Assembly (NCBI GenBank): GCA_947167215.1
Contig: CAMVHE010000007.1
Span: 1 to 64,000, forward strand
DNA: 64,000 nt
DNA from: an uncultured Clostridia bacterium
GTDB taxonomy: Bacteria; Bacillota; Clostridia; Christensenellales; Aristaeellaceae
Reading direction: 5' to 3'
A program made the translations under genes and the position numbers. Shown piece after piece: positions 9,719 to 19,457 of this stretch; position 1 is the first letter of the stretch; each line of letters opens with the position of its first letter. The notes beneath the pieces are model-generated. The model saw only the letters and a program-made list of their open reading frames with translations, searched no databases and was not told where the DNA came from.

Positions 9719-12271
9719 TTGGATTTTCATGATCATATTCCAGGAAATACCACGGATGCGGATCGCCTGCACCCCATAGATCTGGAACAGGAAATGAAGA
9801 AGAGCTTCATTTCCTATGCCATGGCGGTTATCATCACAAGAGCCTTGCCGGATGTACGGGACGGACTTAAGCCTGTTCATCGCCGGATTCTCTATGCGAT
9901 GCATGAATTGGGCGTTACCCCGGACAAGCCGTACCGTAAATGTGCACGTATCGTGGGCGACGTCCTTGGTAAATACCATCCCCACGGTGATTCGTCCGTT
10001 TACGGCGCCCTGGTGAGACTCGCCCAGGACTTTGCCACCCGTTACCCGCTGGTAGACGGCCAGGGAAACTTCGGCTCCATTGACGGTGACGGAGCGGCTG
10101 CCATGCGTTATACCGAAGCGCGTATGAGCAAAATCAACCTGGAGATGCTGGCGGATATCGACAAAGAGACCGTAAACTTTTATCCGAACTTTGATGAAAC
10201 CCTTACGCAGCCTGAAGTGATGCCGTGTCGTTTTCCGAACCTGCTGGTCAATGGAAGCAACGGTATAGCGGTTGGCATGGCGACCAACATTCCTCCGCAC
10301 AACCTGGGTGAAGTCATTGATGGTGTTGTCATGCTGATTGACAATCCCAACGTGACCAATCAGGAACTGATGGAGGTTATCAAGGGACCGGACTTTCCGG
10401 GCGGCGGTATCATCCTCGGCAGGAAAGGTATCTACGACGCATATACCACCGGCCGCGGCCGCATTCTGGTTCGCGCAAAGACCGATATTGAGCCCATGAA
10501 TGCAGGACGCCAGCGGATCGTGGTGACCGAATTGCCCTATATGGTCAACAAGGCACAGCTGGTGGAGAAGATTGCTTCCCTGGTACATGAAAAGCGCATT
10601 GAAGGTATCTCTGACATTCGTGATGAGAGTGACCGTGAGGGCATGCGCATCGTCATTGAACTCAAAAAAGACGTCAATTCCAGCGTTATCCTCAACTATC
10701 TGTACAAGCATACCCAGCTGCAGGATACCTTCGGCTGCATTATGCTGGCACTGGTTGACGGAGAGCCGAAGGTTCTCAGCCTTCATCAGATGCTGTTCCA
10801 TTATCTGGAACATCAGAAGGATGTCATTGTCCGCAGAACACGCTATGACCTCGATAAAGCAGAAGCCCGGGCGCACATTCTGGAAGGTTTGCTGATTGCA
10901 CTTGATAACATCGATGAAATCGTGCATATCATTCGCAACAGCGAGAATACAACCAGAGCCAAGGAAGAGCTGATGGCGCGCTTTGCATTGTCGGACAAAC
11001 AGGCCCAGGCTATTCTTGACATGCGTCTTGCCCGCCTGACCGGCCTCGAACGCGAACGCCTTCAGGAGGAGTACGCTGAACTTGAAAAGACCATTGCCTA
11101 TCTGCGTGCCGTACTGGCGGATGAGAAGATGGTACTCAATATTATCCGGGAGGAAATCCTGGATGTGAAGGCAAAATATGCCGATCCCCGCAGGACCACC
11201 TTCAGCGTGATGGAAGGTGAGATTGATCCAGAGGACCTCATTCAGGAAGATCAGGTCATCATTACCATGTCCCATTTCGGGTACATCAAGCGCACAACAC
11301 GCAGTGCCTATCGGGCACAGAACCGCGGAGGGCGAGGCGTCAGCGGTCTGTCCACCAGGGAAGATGATTTTGCTGAACGGCTTTTGGCAACCAGTACCCA
11401 TACGGAGATCCTCTTCTTTACCACAAAGGGACGGGTTTACCGCATGAAGGGTTACGAGATACCGGATGCGGGAAGAGTTGCCAAGGGAACCGCGATTGTT
11501 AACCTTCTGCAGCTGGATGGCGGAGAGAAGGTTACGGCCATGATTCCGCTGCCTAAAGAGAAGGACGGCCTCATGCTGGTTATGGCTACACGCAGCGGAT
11601 ATATCAAAAAGACGTCACTTTCGGAGTTTTCCAACCTTCGCAAGGCGGGTCTCGTTGCAATTGCGCTTGAAGATAATGACGAAATGATAGGCGTAGCCCT
11701 GACTTCCGGCAATGATGAGCTGATGCTTGCCACACATAATGGCTATGCGATTCGTTTCCCAGAGTCTGGGGTTCGTGCCATGGGACGCAATTCCCGCGGT
11801 GTCCGTGCAATGAACATGGAAGAGGACGACTATCTGCTTTCACTCGGCCGGATCGAAGAAGGCTGTACCGTGCTGACCGTTTCGGAAAAGGGTTATGGAA
11901 AGCGGACCGAGGTTGACGATTTCCGCCTGCAATCCAGGAACGGCAAGGGCGTACGCTGCATGAAGGTCACGGAGAAGACCGGACCCATTGCAGCCCAGAT
12001 GCTCGTACAGGAAAAACAGGATATTATGCTGATCAGCAATGACGGTGTAATTATCCGCACGCCGCTCTCGAAGATTTCAGTGGTCAGCCGTGTGACTCAG
12101 GGCGTGCGCATTATGAAACTTGAAGGGGACAGCACGATCGTCAGCGTGACGGTTACGGACCCTGAACCGCAGGAAGAAGAAATCGACGAGACGCATGAAA
12201 ATGCAGAGCCTGAAGAGGCTCTGGTCCGCACGGACTTTGATGGTCAGCAGGACCAGGACGACGATATTTAG
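9719..12271 (+). CDS. gyrA: DNA gyrase subunit A
   Basis: Breakage-reunion subunit of gyrase. The 850-residue product has the winged-helix domain with [11 protein letters not shown], the catalytic tyrosine in [10 protein letters not shown] (about residue 131), and a C-terminal beta-pinwheel whose GyrA box appears as QNRGGRG near residue 533, the mark of a true gyrase rather than topoisomerase IV. The start is a TTG at 9719 behind GGAGAGGGGGAGCAGCGG; the first in-frame ATG comes only at 9794, inside the conserved region. The last 30 residues are strongly acidic. asnS follows after 18 bp. Confidence 0.97.
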   Translation: MDFHDHIPGNTTDADRLHPIDLEQEMKKSFISYAMAVIITRALPDVRDGLKPVHRRILYAMHELGVTPDKPYRKCARIVGDVLGKYHPHGDSSVYGALVRLAQDFATRYPLVDGQGNFGSIDGDGAAAMRYTEARMSKINLEMLADIDKETVNFYPNFDETLTQPEVMPCRFPNLLVNGSNGIAVGMATNIPPHNLGEVIDGVVMLIDNPNVTNQELMEVIKGPDFPGGGIILGRKGIYDAYTTGRGRILVRAKTDIEPMNAGRQRIVVTELPYMVNKAQLVEKIASLVHEKRIEGISDIRDESDREGMRIVIELKKDVNSSVILNYLYKHTQLQDTFGCIMLALVDGEPKVLSLHQMLFHYLEHQKDVIVRRTRYDLDKAEARAHILEGLLIALDNIDEIVHIIRNSENTTRAKEELMARFALSDKQAQAILDMRLARLTGLERERLQEEYAELEKTIAYLRAVLADEKMVLNIIREEILDVKAKYADPRRTTFSVMEGEIDPEDLIQEDQVIITMSHFGYIKRTTRSAYRAQNRGGRGVSGLSTREDDFAERLLATSTHTEILFFTTKGRVYRMKGYEIPDAGRVAKGTAIVNLLQLDGGEKVTAMIPLPKEKDGLMLVMATRSGYIKKTSLSEFSNLRKAGLVAIALEDNDEMIGVALTSGNDELMLATHNGYAIRFPESGVRAMGRNSRGVRAMNMEEDDYLLSLGRIEEGCTVLTVSEKGYGKRTEVDDFRLQSRNGKGVRCMKVTEKTGPIAAQMLVQEKQDIMLISNDGVIIRTPLSKISVVSRVTQGVRIMKLEGDSTIVSVTVTDPEPQEEEIDETHENAEPEEALVRTDFDGQQDQDDDI

Positions 12272-12289
12272 TGACATTGGAGGAATACA

Positions 12290-13663
12290 ATGGAAAATCA
12301 GGGAGTCATAGATCTGGCAGCGCTTTATGCGCAGGTTGGAGATTACGCAGGAAAACCGGTTACTGTTCAGGGCTGGGTTCGCAATCATCGGAAGCAGAAG
12401 GCTATTGGCTTTATGGAGTTTTCAGACGGCACATGCTTCCAGACTATTCAGATTGTTTATGATGGAAATGTTTCGGATTTTGCCAGTGTTCAGAACATCC
12501 GGAATGGTTCTGCAATCACCGTTGAGGGCATACTGGTAAAAGGAAACCGTGAAACCTATGAAATTCAAGCTTCCCGCATTTGCCTGGAAGGTGACTGCCC
12601 GGAGGATTATCCGCTTCAGCCCAAGCGCCACAGCGTGGAATTTCTGCGGGATATTGCCTATCTGCGCCCGAGAACCCGCCTTTTCCAGGCCGTTTTCCGG
12701 GTCCGCTCTCTGGCGGCAGCCGCTATTCATAACTATTTCCAGGAACGGGGTTATGTCTATGTACATACTCCTCTGATTACGGCGAACGATGGAGAAGGAG
12801 CAGGAAATACTTTTACCGTTACTGCGGCGGCTCCCGGAACAGCGATCAAGCCGGAGGATGATTTCTTTGGCAAGCCCACTTCTCTGGCGGTAACGGGACA
12901 GCTGGAAGGCGAGACCTACGCCCTGGCATATAAACGCATCTACACCTTTGGACCGACTTTCCGTGCAGAAAACTCCAACACAAAGACCCATGCGGCCGAA
13001 TTCTGGATGATTGAGCCGGAAATCTGCTTCTGCGATTTGCAGAAGCTCATGGACATTGAGGAGGACTTCCTCAAGGCAGTTGTAGCTGAAGTACTGGAAA
13101 AAGCACGTCCGGAGCTGGAGTTCCTGCAGAAGTATGCCGGCAGCAACCTGATTGAGAAGCTGGAGACACTGCTGAAGTCCAAGGTGGCACGCGTGACGCA
13201 TAAAGAAGCCATTGACATTCTGCAGAAGGCACCCAAGGAGTTTGAACATCCCGCAGTTCAGGGCGAAGATCTCTTTAAAGAGCATGAGAAGTATCTGACG
13301 GAAGAATATTTCAAGTCTCCGGTATGTGTCTATGACTGGCCGAAGGATATCAAGGCTTTCTACATGTATCAGAATCCAGATGGGGAAACCGTTGCAGCAG
13401 TGGACCTGCTGGTGCCCGGTTCCGGCGAGCTCATGGGTGGCAGCCAGCGTGAAGACCGTTATGATCTTCTGGTCGCCCGCATGGAGGAACTCGGAATCTC
13501 CGTGGAGCAAATGGACTGGTATGTCAATCTGCGCAAGTTCGGAGGATGCACCCATTCCGGCTTTGGCATGGGATTTGAACGTCTGGTCATGTACCTTACG
13601 GATATTGAAAATATCCGCGACGCCATTCCTTATCCGCGTACCCCAGGGAACTGTGAATTCTAA
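12290..13663 (+). CDS. asnS: Asparaginyl-tRNA synthetase
   Basis: Class IIb enzyme charging tRNA-Asn. Residues 1-115 are the OB anticodon-binding domain (VTVQGWVRNHRKQK). The catalytic core has FRAENSNTKTHAAEFWMIEPE (motif 2 region), GGSQREDRYDLL and GFGMGFERLVMYLT (motif 3). The length of 457 residues is typical. AsnRS rather than AspRS is indicated by the compact layout and by ending directly after IPYPRTPG. ATG at 12290 follows TTGGAGGAATACA. The gene ends the remB-gyrB-gyrA-asnS series, closed by a terminator. A tRNA-Asn gene is at 28.55 kb. Confidence 0.96.
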   Translation: MENQGVIDLAALYAQVGDYAGKPVTVQGWVRNHRKQKAIGFMEFSDGTCFQTIQIVYDGNVSDFASVQNIRNGSAITVEGILVKGNRETYEIQASRICLEGDCPEDYPLQPKRHSVEFLRDIAYLRPRTRLFQAVFRVRSLAAAAIHNYFQERGYVYVHTPLITANDGEGAGNTFTVTAAAPGTAIKPEDDFFGKPTSLAVTGQLEGETYALAYKRIYTFGPTFRAENSNTKTHAAEFWMIEPEICFCDLQKLMDIEEDFLKAVVAEVLEKARPELEFLQKYAGSNLIEKLETLLKSKVARVTHKEAIDILQKAPKEFEHPAVQGEDLFKEHEKYLTEEYFKSPVCVYDWPKDIKAFYMYQNPDGETVAAVDLLVPGSGELMGGSQREDRYDLLVARMEELGISVEQMDWYVNLRKFGGCTHSGFGMGFERLVMYLTDIENIRDAIPYPRTPGNCEF

Positions 13664-13668
13664 TTATC

Positions 13669-13696
13669 GAGGACTCCATTTCGGAGTCCTTTTTTA
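13669..13696 (+). terminator. Intrinsic terminator after asnS
   Basis: Eight-bp stem AGGACTCC/GGAGTCCT (13670-13677 with 13683-13690) with T6 tail. Confidence 0.9.
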
Positions 13697-13849
13697 TGCT
13701 GTTTTTTCAGCAGGACAGAAAACGGGAATACCGCATTCCTGTGAAATAGTACCGTTTGCGGCAAGGAACAGATTTAGAGTCTGTTCGGCTCCAATGTTGC
13801 TAAAATACCCTTTCCAATGTCATCCCGGAATGAAAAGGGTCTACCAAAT

Positions 13850-13893
13850 ACAAAAAATACCCCGTAATCCGTTTAAATACGAATTACGGGGTA
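13850..13893 (-). terminator. Intrinsic terminator of the rhomboid-like gene
   Basis: Perfect 11-bp stem (13858-13868 with 13883-13893). Read on the minus strand it is followed by TTTTTTG, so it ends leftward transcription from the gene at 13950. Confidence 0.85.
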
Positions 13894-13949
13894 TTAATAT
13901 AGACCGTTTTCCTTGTAATGTGCATTCCCGCGAAAAATATGCACAAAGC

Positions 13950-14615
13950 TTATCGCCACATGGTATTCCGATAATTCTGCCTTGTCTTGAAGTACCGCAT
14001 TTCGTTGCGTAATGTATTGATGAAGTCACCGCCAACGAAAAGGAAGACATTGAGCAGGCACAGGATAATGGTTACACGGACGCTGGCAGGTCCCTGAATA
14101 AACTGCCAGAGGTAAAGTGCCAGATCGAGCAGTGCAAGCCATTTCATCTTTACCGGGAGGATCATGAAAAGAAGCACTTCCTGATTAGGCCAGATGGAAG
14201 CATATGCCAGGAACAGAGAGAGATTCAGATAGGTGTTGGTGGCAGAACCTGTGAGAAGTGCTGCTAGGATGGCACCTGCCATGCCAATCAGGTAGAAGAG
14301 ATTAAAGCGGAAGGCACCCCATTGCCGTTCAAGACTTGTACCGATCATATAGTAAAAGTAGAGAGCAAAGAAAATGAAGATAGGAGAAGAGGACGGCGGA
14401 ATGAAAAGGAAGGTTACAAGACGCCAAATCTGCCCTCGAAGAAGACCGGCACGGGAGAGAGACAACAGGCCATAGAGCTGATAGCCGACCGTCGGCCAGA
14501 TAAGGAGAAGGATATAAACAATGGCTTGCCCGATGACGATATAACGCATGAAGTCGCGAATGGCATAGCGCCGGAAACGTCGTTCCAGATCAGCCAGAAT
14601 ATTACGATGATTCAT
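13950..14615 (-). CDS. Rhomboid/Derlin-like membrane protein, apparently without catalytic residues
   Basis: The 221-residue protein has about six membrane segments. It contains the rhomboid-superfamily block GQIWRLVTFLFIPP, then ALYFYYMIGTSLERQWG, resembling Derlin and bacterial rhomboid homologues. Active rhomboid proteases have GxSG in TM4 and a His in TM6. The equivalent stretch here reads TGSATNTYLNLSLFLAYA and no TM6 His is visible, so it is probably a pseudoprotease. I start at ATG 14615 (MNHRNIL) because GGAGGTGG lies just upstream; the open frame continues to 14759 without a ribosome site. It has its own promoter (14693-14721) and terminator. Confidence 0.75.
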   Translation of the reverse strand: MNHRNILADLERRFRRYAIRDFMRYIVIGQAIVYILLLIWPTVGYQLYGLLSLSRAGLLRGQIWRLVTFLFIPPSSSPIFIFFALYFYYMIGTSLERQWGAFRFNLFYLIGMAGAILAALLTGSATNTYLNLSLFLAYASIWPNQEVLLFMILPVKMKWLALLDLALYLWQFIQGPASVRVTIILCLLNVFLFVGGDFINTLRNEMRYFKTRQNYRNTMWR

Positions 14616-14692
14616 TGGACCACCTCCAGAATAAGTGAAAGACGGGAAAAGAAAGTATCGCCACGAGGATGCTTCATGGGAAACATGGAAGC

Positions 14693-14721
14693 AGTATAGC
14701 ACAAAGCTCTGCAGGAAACAA
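14693..14721 (-). promoter_or_regulatory. Promoter of the rhomboid-like gene
   Basis: On the minus strand: TTGTTT (14721-14716), 17-bp spacer, TATACT (14698-14693), about 78 bp before the start codon. Confidence 0.65.
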
Positions 14722-14818
14722 AGAAGAGATAGGGAAGGGTCAGTCCGTTTCTCCGGCATTATCAGCTGCTATGACAGAGATGGATGGAATCGGAGAAGAT
14801 CGGACTGCAGAGTGTTCT

Positions 14819-15676
14819 TCAATCGGATGCAGAAGAAGAGAGAACAAAGGGAGCAGGGCATTGCCGCTCCAGCCAAGCATGAACCAGCGGAATCCACATT
14901 TCACACTCTTTCTGCACCCCGTGGCTGTCCGCACTCTCGGTCAGAGCGTTGGCGAGCGATAAGCCGTGCCCGCCTTCAGCAAAGATATGGCACTCTGTTG
15001 AAACATGATGCTCTGCCAGAGCACTGGCAAAGAGCAGACTGTTCTGGACAGGGACGGACGGATCTGTAAAGGTATGCCAGAGGAAAGTTGGCGGAACGTT
15101 TTCCGTGACGAGCTTTTCAAGTGATACGGAATCCGGGGACAGAGCGCCCTCTTCCCCAAGCAGATTGCTGAAACTGCCGCGATGGGCGAAAGACCCCGAA
15201 GTAATCACGGGGTAACACAGAATGAGTCCGGCAGGACGCAGGAGATAGGAATCTTTGGGAAGAATGTGCAGCTGATCCTGCAGAAAGGGGGTGTGCCAAG
15301 TAACCCCCAGGTGTGCAGCAAGATGTCCGCCGGCGGAACAGCCGGAAACATAGATATGATCCTGAAGAATATGCCATTCTTTTGCATGCTGACGGAGAAG
15401 GAGCATACTGCGTGCAAGTTCCGTCAGTGCAGTAGGATAGCGGGCAGGTGCGACAGAATAGCGGAGGATAGCCACATGGTAGCCCATGGCCATAAAGCGC
15501 AGTGCCAGCGGTTCAGCTTCCCGGTCGGAAGTATAGGCATATGCGCCGCCCGGACAAAGAAGCAGGAGAGGACGGTCCTGTATGAGCAGGGAATTTGATA
15601 ATTCCTGAAGATAGATGGTTAGATGGGCATAGGGCATGGACCCTTTTTCCTGCATGGGAAAATCAAGAAGCTGCAT
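14819..15676 (-). CDS. Alpha/beta hydrolase, acetyl-esterase-like
   Basis: The 285-residue protein has the fold of the carbohydrate acetyl-esterase/lipase group (BD-FAE/Aes-like). Visible features are an oxyanion loop CPGGAYAY in place of HGGG, the nucleophile elbow GCSAGGHLA (Ser near residue 115), the acid in TFTDPSVPVQNS and the catalytic His in EGGHGLSLA. There is no signal peptide, so it acts in the cytoplasm, probably deacetylating imported sugars; the true substrate is unknown. ATG at 15676 follows CCGGAGGTATAAATC. It starts 16 bp after the metH stop codon and is probably co-transcribed with it, although the functions have no obvious link. Confidence 0.82.
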   Translation of the reverse strand: MQLLDFPMQEKGSMPYAHLTIYLQELSNSLLIQDRPLLLLCPGGAYAYTSDREAEPLALRFMAMGYHVAILRYSVAPARYPTALTELARSMLLLRQHAKEWHILQDHIYVSGCSAGGHLAAHLGVTWHTPFLQDQLHILPKDSYLLRPAGLILCYPVITSGSFAHRGSFSNLLGEEGALSPDSVSLEKLVTENVPPTFLWHTFTDPSVPVQNSLLFASALAEHHVSTECHIFAEGGHGLSLANALTESADSHGVQKECEMWIPLVHAWLERQCPAPFVLSSSASD

Positions 15677-15692
15677 GATTTATACCTCCGGA

Positions 15693-18029
15693 TTATGATT
15701 CTGAAAAAAAGGATTTGGCTATCTGAACGGCGGCCTGGGCATCCTTTGCATAAAAGTCAGCATGAATACGTTCAGCGTATTCGGCTGTTACCACCGCACC
15801 GCCTACAATAACCTTGGGTCTGGGAGAAAGCGAGGAAAGCTTCTGAACGGTTTCTTCCATTGCTGGTAGGGTGGTGGTCATCAGCGCGGAGAGGCCAATC
15901 AGAGATATCTGTTCCCGGGAAGCAGTTTCTGCTATGGTTTCCGGCGGTACATCCTTGCCGAGATCCAGCACATCATAACCATAGTTTTCAAGAATGACTT
16001 TGACGATGTTTTTCCCGATATCATGAATGTCACCATGGACAGTGGCAAGCAGAATCCGGCCGCGTGTGACGTGCCCGGTGCCATGAGAGAGCAGGGACAG
16101 GCGGATTTCCTCAAAGACGGCCTGGGCAGCCTGGGCTGCAGAGAGAAGTTGGGGAAGAAAGACGATTCCTTTTTCATACTGGATACCCACCTGATCCAGG
16201 GCTGGAATGAGGACCTGTTCCACAATCTCTGTCTCGTTTTGTCCTGAGGACAGGGAGGCTCTGGCCATCCGGCCGGCTTCTGTTTTGAGCCCCCGTGTGA
16301 TGCAGTCAAAGAGTGTCAGTGAAGGGGATACCGATGCCGGCGCAGCGGCTGAATCAGCGAAGCGTCGGATATAGGCAGAGCTTTCTGCATCCTCTCCGTT
16401 GGTAACCCGGAAAGCGGCCAGAACATCCATGACTTCCTTTTGATTAGGGTTCAGGATGGGAAGCGTGAGGCCTGCATGAAGAGCACGGGTCAGAAAAACA
16501 CTGGTAACCAGACTGCGGTTAGGCAGACCAAAGGAAATATTGCTGACACCAAGCAGCGTTTTGAGACCAAGGACCGAGGAGATATAGTGAACCGCTTTTA
16601 AGGTTTCTTCTGCCTGATTCTGCTGGGCACTGACAGTCAGCGTGAGGCAGTCGATAAAGATATCTTCCCGGGGCAGTCCGTAGGAAAGCGCATTCTGCAG
16701 AATGTGCTGAGCAATGGCGATGCGCTTTTCGGAAGTATCCGGAAGGCCTGCTTCGTCGAGAGTAAGGCCTACGACGGCTGCTCCATACCGGCGTGCAAGG
16801 GGAAGAATGGTGCTCAGAGAATCCGCTTTGCCGTTGACAGAATTAATGATGGCTTTTCCATTGTAAACCCGGAGACCTGCTTCCAGAGCATCCGGATTGA
16901 CGGAATCCAGCTGAAGAGGCAGATCGACGGCGGACTGAATGGCTTTGACTACTTGGGGCATCAGAGTAACTTCATCCACCCCTGGAAAGCCGATATTGAC
17001 ATCGAGAATATCTGCCCCGGCATCCATCTGTGAAACAGCACAGCTTACGATATAGTCCATGTCCTTCTCCAACAATGCCTGCTGGAAGCGTTTCTTCCCG
17101 GTGGGATTAATTCGCTCTCCAATGACGCAGATGCGGTTGATAGGCAGAGGATGGGTAGGCGTACAGACAAAACTAGAAAGAGTGGTTACCCTCTGGGTAT
17201 CTGGAGCGGACAGAGTTAGCAGTGTTTCAATATAGGCAGGAGTAGTACCGCAGCAGCCGCCGATAAGGGTGGCACCGGCTTCAACAAGAGAAGCCATCTG
17301 CAGCCGGAAATCCTCCGGAGACAGATCATAATGACCGTCCACGGGATCCGGGAGCCCGGCGTTAGGCTTGGCAATAATGGGCAGAGAGGTATTTGCACGC
17401 AGTTCGTGAAGTAATGGAACCAGATCTCTGGGCCCAACAGAGCAGTTGAAGCCGATTGCATCTGCTCCCAGAGAAGTTATTGTATGAGCAAAGGATGGAA
17501 CGGTACATCCCGTAAACGTACGGCCATCTGCTCCAAAGCTCATGGAGACCATGACCGGAAGGCAGGTATGCTCTTTGGCTGCAAGAAGGGCAGCTTTGGT
17601 TTCATAGAGGTCCGTCATGGTTTCAATGATAACCAGATCGGCATCTTTTCCGGCTTCCATCATTTCAGCAAAGCAATCATAGGCGTCTTCAAAAGACAAG
17701 GTACCCAGCGGTTCCACCAGTGCCCCCAGAGGACCGATATCCAGCGCAACACGGGCATTAAAGGGGGCGGCAGCTGCTTTGGCAAGCTTTACAGCGGACT
17801 GAACGACTTCGGCAACGGAATGTCCGGTTTTACGCAGTTTGAGACGGTTGGCGCCAAAGGTGTTGGAATAGATGATCTGGCTTCCAGCTTTGAGGTAGGC
17901 GATATGAACATCCTGCACAGTCTGGGGACGTGTCAGGTTGAGAAGCTCCGGTATTTCACCTGGCTTTATACCGGCGGCCTGAAGCATGGTGCCCATCGCA
18001 CCATCCAGTATGGTAAGCTTATCAGTCAT
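15693..18029 (-). CDS. metH: Cobalamin-dependent methionine synthase, without activation domain
   Basis: Transfers a methyl group from methyl-tetrahydrofolate via cobalamin to homocysteine. The 778-residue protein has the homocysteine domain (residues 1-300, zinc ligands in FNCSVG and GGCCGTTP), the pterin-binding domain (about 310-570, VIGERINPTGKKRF) and the B12 module (about 590-778) with the cobalt-ligand motif GDIHDIGKN near residue 665. The E. coli enzyme has about 1227 residues; the missing C-terminal activation domain is supplied by the adjacent upstream gene. I start at ATG 18029 (MTDKLTI), which overlaps the stop of that gene, giving translational coupling. No cobalamin riboswitch is seen upstream. 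Confidence 0.93.
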   Translation of the reverse strand: MTDKLTILDGAMGTMLQAAGIKPGEIPELLNLTRPQTVQDVHIAYLKAGSQIIYSNTFGANRLKLRKTGHSVAEVVQSAVKLAKAAAAPFNARVALDIGPLGALVEPLGTLSFEDAYDCFAEMMEAGKDADLVIIETMTDLYETKAALLAAKEHTCLPVMVSMSFGADGRTFTGCTVPSFAHTITSLGADAIGFNCSVGPRDLVPLLHELRANTSLPIIAKPNAGLPDPVDGHYDLSPEDFRLQMASLVEAGATLIGGCCGTTPAYIETLLTLSAPDTQRVTTLSSFVCTPTHPLPINRICVIGERINPTGKKRFQQALLEKDMDYIVSCAVSQMDAGADILDVNIGFPGVDEVTLMPQVVKAIQSAVDLPLQLDSVNPDALEAGLRVYNGKAIINSVNGKADSLSTILPLARRYGAAVVGLTLDEAGLPDTSEKRIAIAQHILQNALSYGLPREDIFIDCLTLTVSAQQNQAEETLKAVHYISSVLGLKTLLGVSNISFGLPNRSLVTSVFLTRALHAGLTLPILNPNQKEVMDVLAAFRVTNGEDAESSAYIRRFADSAAAPASVSPSLTLFDCITRGLKTEAGRMARASLSSGQNETEIVEQVLIPALDQVGIQYEKGIVFLPQLLSAAQAAQAVFEEIRLSLLSHGTGHVTRGRILLATVHGDIHDIGKNIVKVILENYGYDVLDLGKDVPPETIAETASREQISLIGLSALMTTTLPAMEETVQKLSSLSPRPKVIVGGAVVTAEYAERIHADFYAKDAQAAVQIAKSFFSES

Positions 18030-18678
18030 GAACACAAGTTGCGCCTCTCTTTCGATAGTGACATTGATTCTGAAGCATGCAGCATTCACAGCCGCGAATG
18101 CGGGCAGGCTGTGGTACGGAAGAAATCCCGATGACTGCGGTTACGGTTTTGGAAGGATTCAGAAGACAGCTGGAAGTGCATTCGATTCCGAGCTGTCTTC
18201 CGGCATCCAGGATACGCAGAAAATCCGGCTGAAGTGTCAGCGGCAGATCTCCATACCCCGGACTGAAACGATCGGTTAAAAAAGAGGAAGCATACCTGGC
18301 CGCAATTTCTGACTGTGCCATGTCGCATCCGCTTTCCACATATGCGCTTCCGCAGGCATCCAGAATCACTGCCCTGGACATGTCTCTTGCCTGCCAGCTG
18401 CGCAGCATTGAGTCGAAGGAAACACCAAGGGTACAGACCATGATGGCAGCAAATTCACAGTTTTTTAAAATCTTCTGTGCCAGATGGCCGGGAAGCTGCA
18501 GCTGTCCGTTCAGAAGATCGATGGAGCTCTCCTTCTGCGTGACCGGGAAGACACGGTAAACATACCGGGGAACAAGTGCCTCTTCCAGCACGGAGGCAAC
18601 GGAGAGGACATCCTTCCGGAGATCCGTACTGTTCTCTGCGCCGAGGTAGCGTAAAGCTTCGGAAACATCTACAGGCAT
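18022..18678 (-). CDS. Methionine synthase activation (reactivation) domain protein
   Basis: This 218-residue protein matches the AdoMet-binding activation domain of MetH, which restores oxidised cobalamin. The diagnostic stretch is SPGYGDLPLTLQPDFLRILD followed by GIECTSSCLLNPSKTVTAVIG. The tail is cysteine-rich (CECCMLQNQC). It is encoded directly upstream of metH with an 8-base overlap (ATGACTGA), so the two polypeptides are made together and must assemble. I start at ATG 18678 (MPVDVSE) because AGGAGGAGATGTC precedes it; an ATG 18 bases earlier lacks a ribosome site. Splitting of this domain is known in Bacillota. Confidence 0.9.
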   Translation of the reverse strand: MPVDVSEALRYLGAENSTDLRKDVLSVASVLEEALVPRYVYRVFPVTQKESSIDLLNGQLQLPGHLAQKILKNCEFAAIMVCTLGVSFDSMLRSWQARDMSRAVILDACGSAYVESGCDMAQSEIAARYASSFLTDRFSPGYGDLPLTLQPDFLRILDAGRQLGIECTSSCLLNPSKTVTAVIGISSVPQPARIRGCECCMLQNQCHYRKRGATCVHD

Positions 18679-18695
18679 GACATCTCCTCCTGACA

Positions 18696-18724
18696 TTGCA
18701 TTATGACACTGTTTTCGGTATTAT
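18696..18724 (+). promoter_or_regulatory. Promoter of sfsA, overlapping the divergent metH promoter
   Basis: TTGCAT at 18696-18701, 17-bp spacer, TATTAT at 18719-18724. Its -10 occupies nearly the same base pairs as the -10 of the leftward promoter. Confidence 0.75.
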
Positions 18725-18748
18725 ACGGGAAAACACTCATATTATCAA
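18720..18748 (-). promoter_or_regulatory. Promoter of the metH activation gene/metH, sharing the -10 region with sfsA
   Basis: On the minus strand: TTGATA (18748-18743), 17-bp spacer, TATAAT (18725-18720). The transcript would start near 18713, 35 bases before the start codon. Confidence 0.8.
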
Positions 18749-18764
18749 CAGGACGGAGCGGAGC

Positions 18765-19457
18765 ATGCAATACAAAGAAGTGATTCCGGCGATTTTTCTG
18801 GAGAGGCCGAACCGGTTTGCCGCCATGGTGCAGATTGGAAAACAAACGGAAAAAGTGCATGTAAAAAACACGGGAAGATGTCGGGAACTCCTTCTTCCGG
18901 GGACAAGGGTTTATCTGACGGCAGGAAACAATCCGGAACGCAGGACAAAATATGATCTGGTTACGGTGCAGAAAGAAGACGGAGCGCTTGTCAATATAGA
19001 CAGCCAGGCACCGAATAAAGTGGTTGCAGAGTGGCTTCAGAAACTGCCATTCAGCAGTATCCAGCCGGAATTTTGCTATGGTGACTCCAGAGTAGACTTT
19101 CGTCTTGGGCAGAATGCTTCCGGTGAAACCGTATTCACACTTCTGGAAGTAAAAGGCTGCACACTGCAGAAAAATGGAATAGGATATTTTCCGGATGCAC
19201 CGACGGAGCGAGGAGTAAAGCACCTGAGGGAACTCATGCGCGCCCGTTCGGAGGGACTCCATGCTGCCATTGCTTTTGTCATTCAGATGGAAGGGATCAC
19301 CATGGTGAAACCCAACGCAGAAACAGACCAGGCTTTTACAGATGCACTGCTGCAGGCACAAAAAGCAGGAGTGCAGGTGCTGTATCTTCCATGCAGCGTA
19401 CAGAAGGATGGCCTGAGCATCTGGGAAAACATGGAAAGCAGTAAAATTCTCCTCTGA
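18765..19457 (+). CDS. sfsA: SfsA family DNA/RNA nuclease (sugar fermentation stimulation protein)
   Basis: The 230-residue product carries the SfsA signature: an N-terminal OB-like part (FLERPNRFAAMV, VHVKNTGRCRELLLPG) and a C-terminal restriction-endonuclease-like nuclease core with the RVDFRL...EVKGCTL motif and FPDAPTERGVKHL. SfsA was named from effects on maltose use in E. coli; purified homologues show nuclease activity, and the physiological role is not settled. I start at ATG 18765 (MQYKEVIP) after GGACGGAGCGGAGC; an earlier in-frame ATG at 18696 overlaps the promoter and is not credible. The gene is single and divergent from metH. Confidence 0.92.
   Translation: MQYKEVIPAIFLERPNRFAAMVQIGKQTEKVHVKNTGRCRELLLPGTRVYLTAGNNPERRTKYDLVTVQKEDGALVNIDSQAPNKVVAEWLQKLPFSSIQPEFCYGDSRVDFRLGQNASGETVFTLLEVKGCTLQKNGIGYFPDAPTERGVKHLRELMRARSEGLHAAIAFVIQMEGITMVKPNAETDQAFTDALLQAQKAGVQVLYLPCSVQKDGLSIWENMESSKILL

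Noticed and set aside
18679..18764. Possible cobalamin riboswitch before the B12-dependent methionine synthase
   Set aside because: Only 86 bp separate the divergent start codons, and no B12-box or room for the roughly 200-base aptamer exists.
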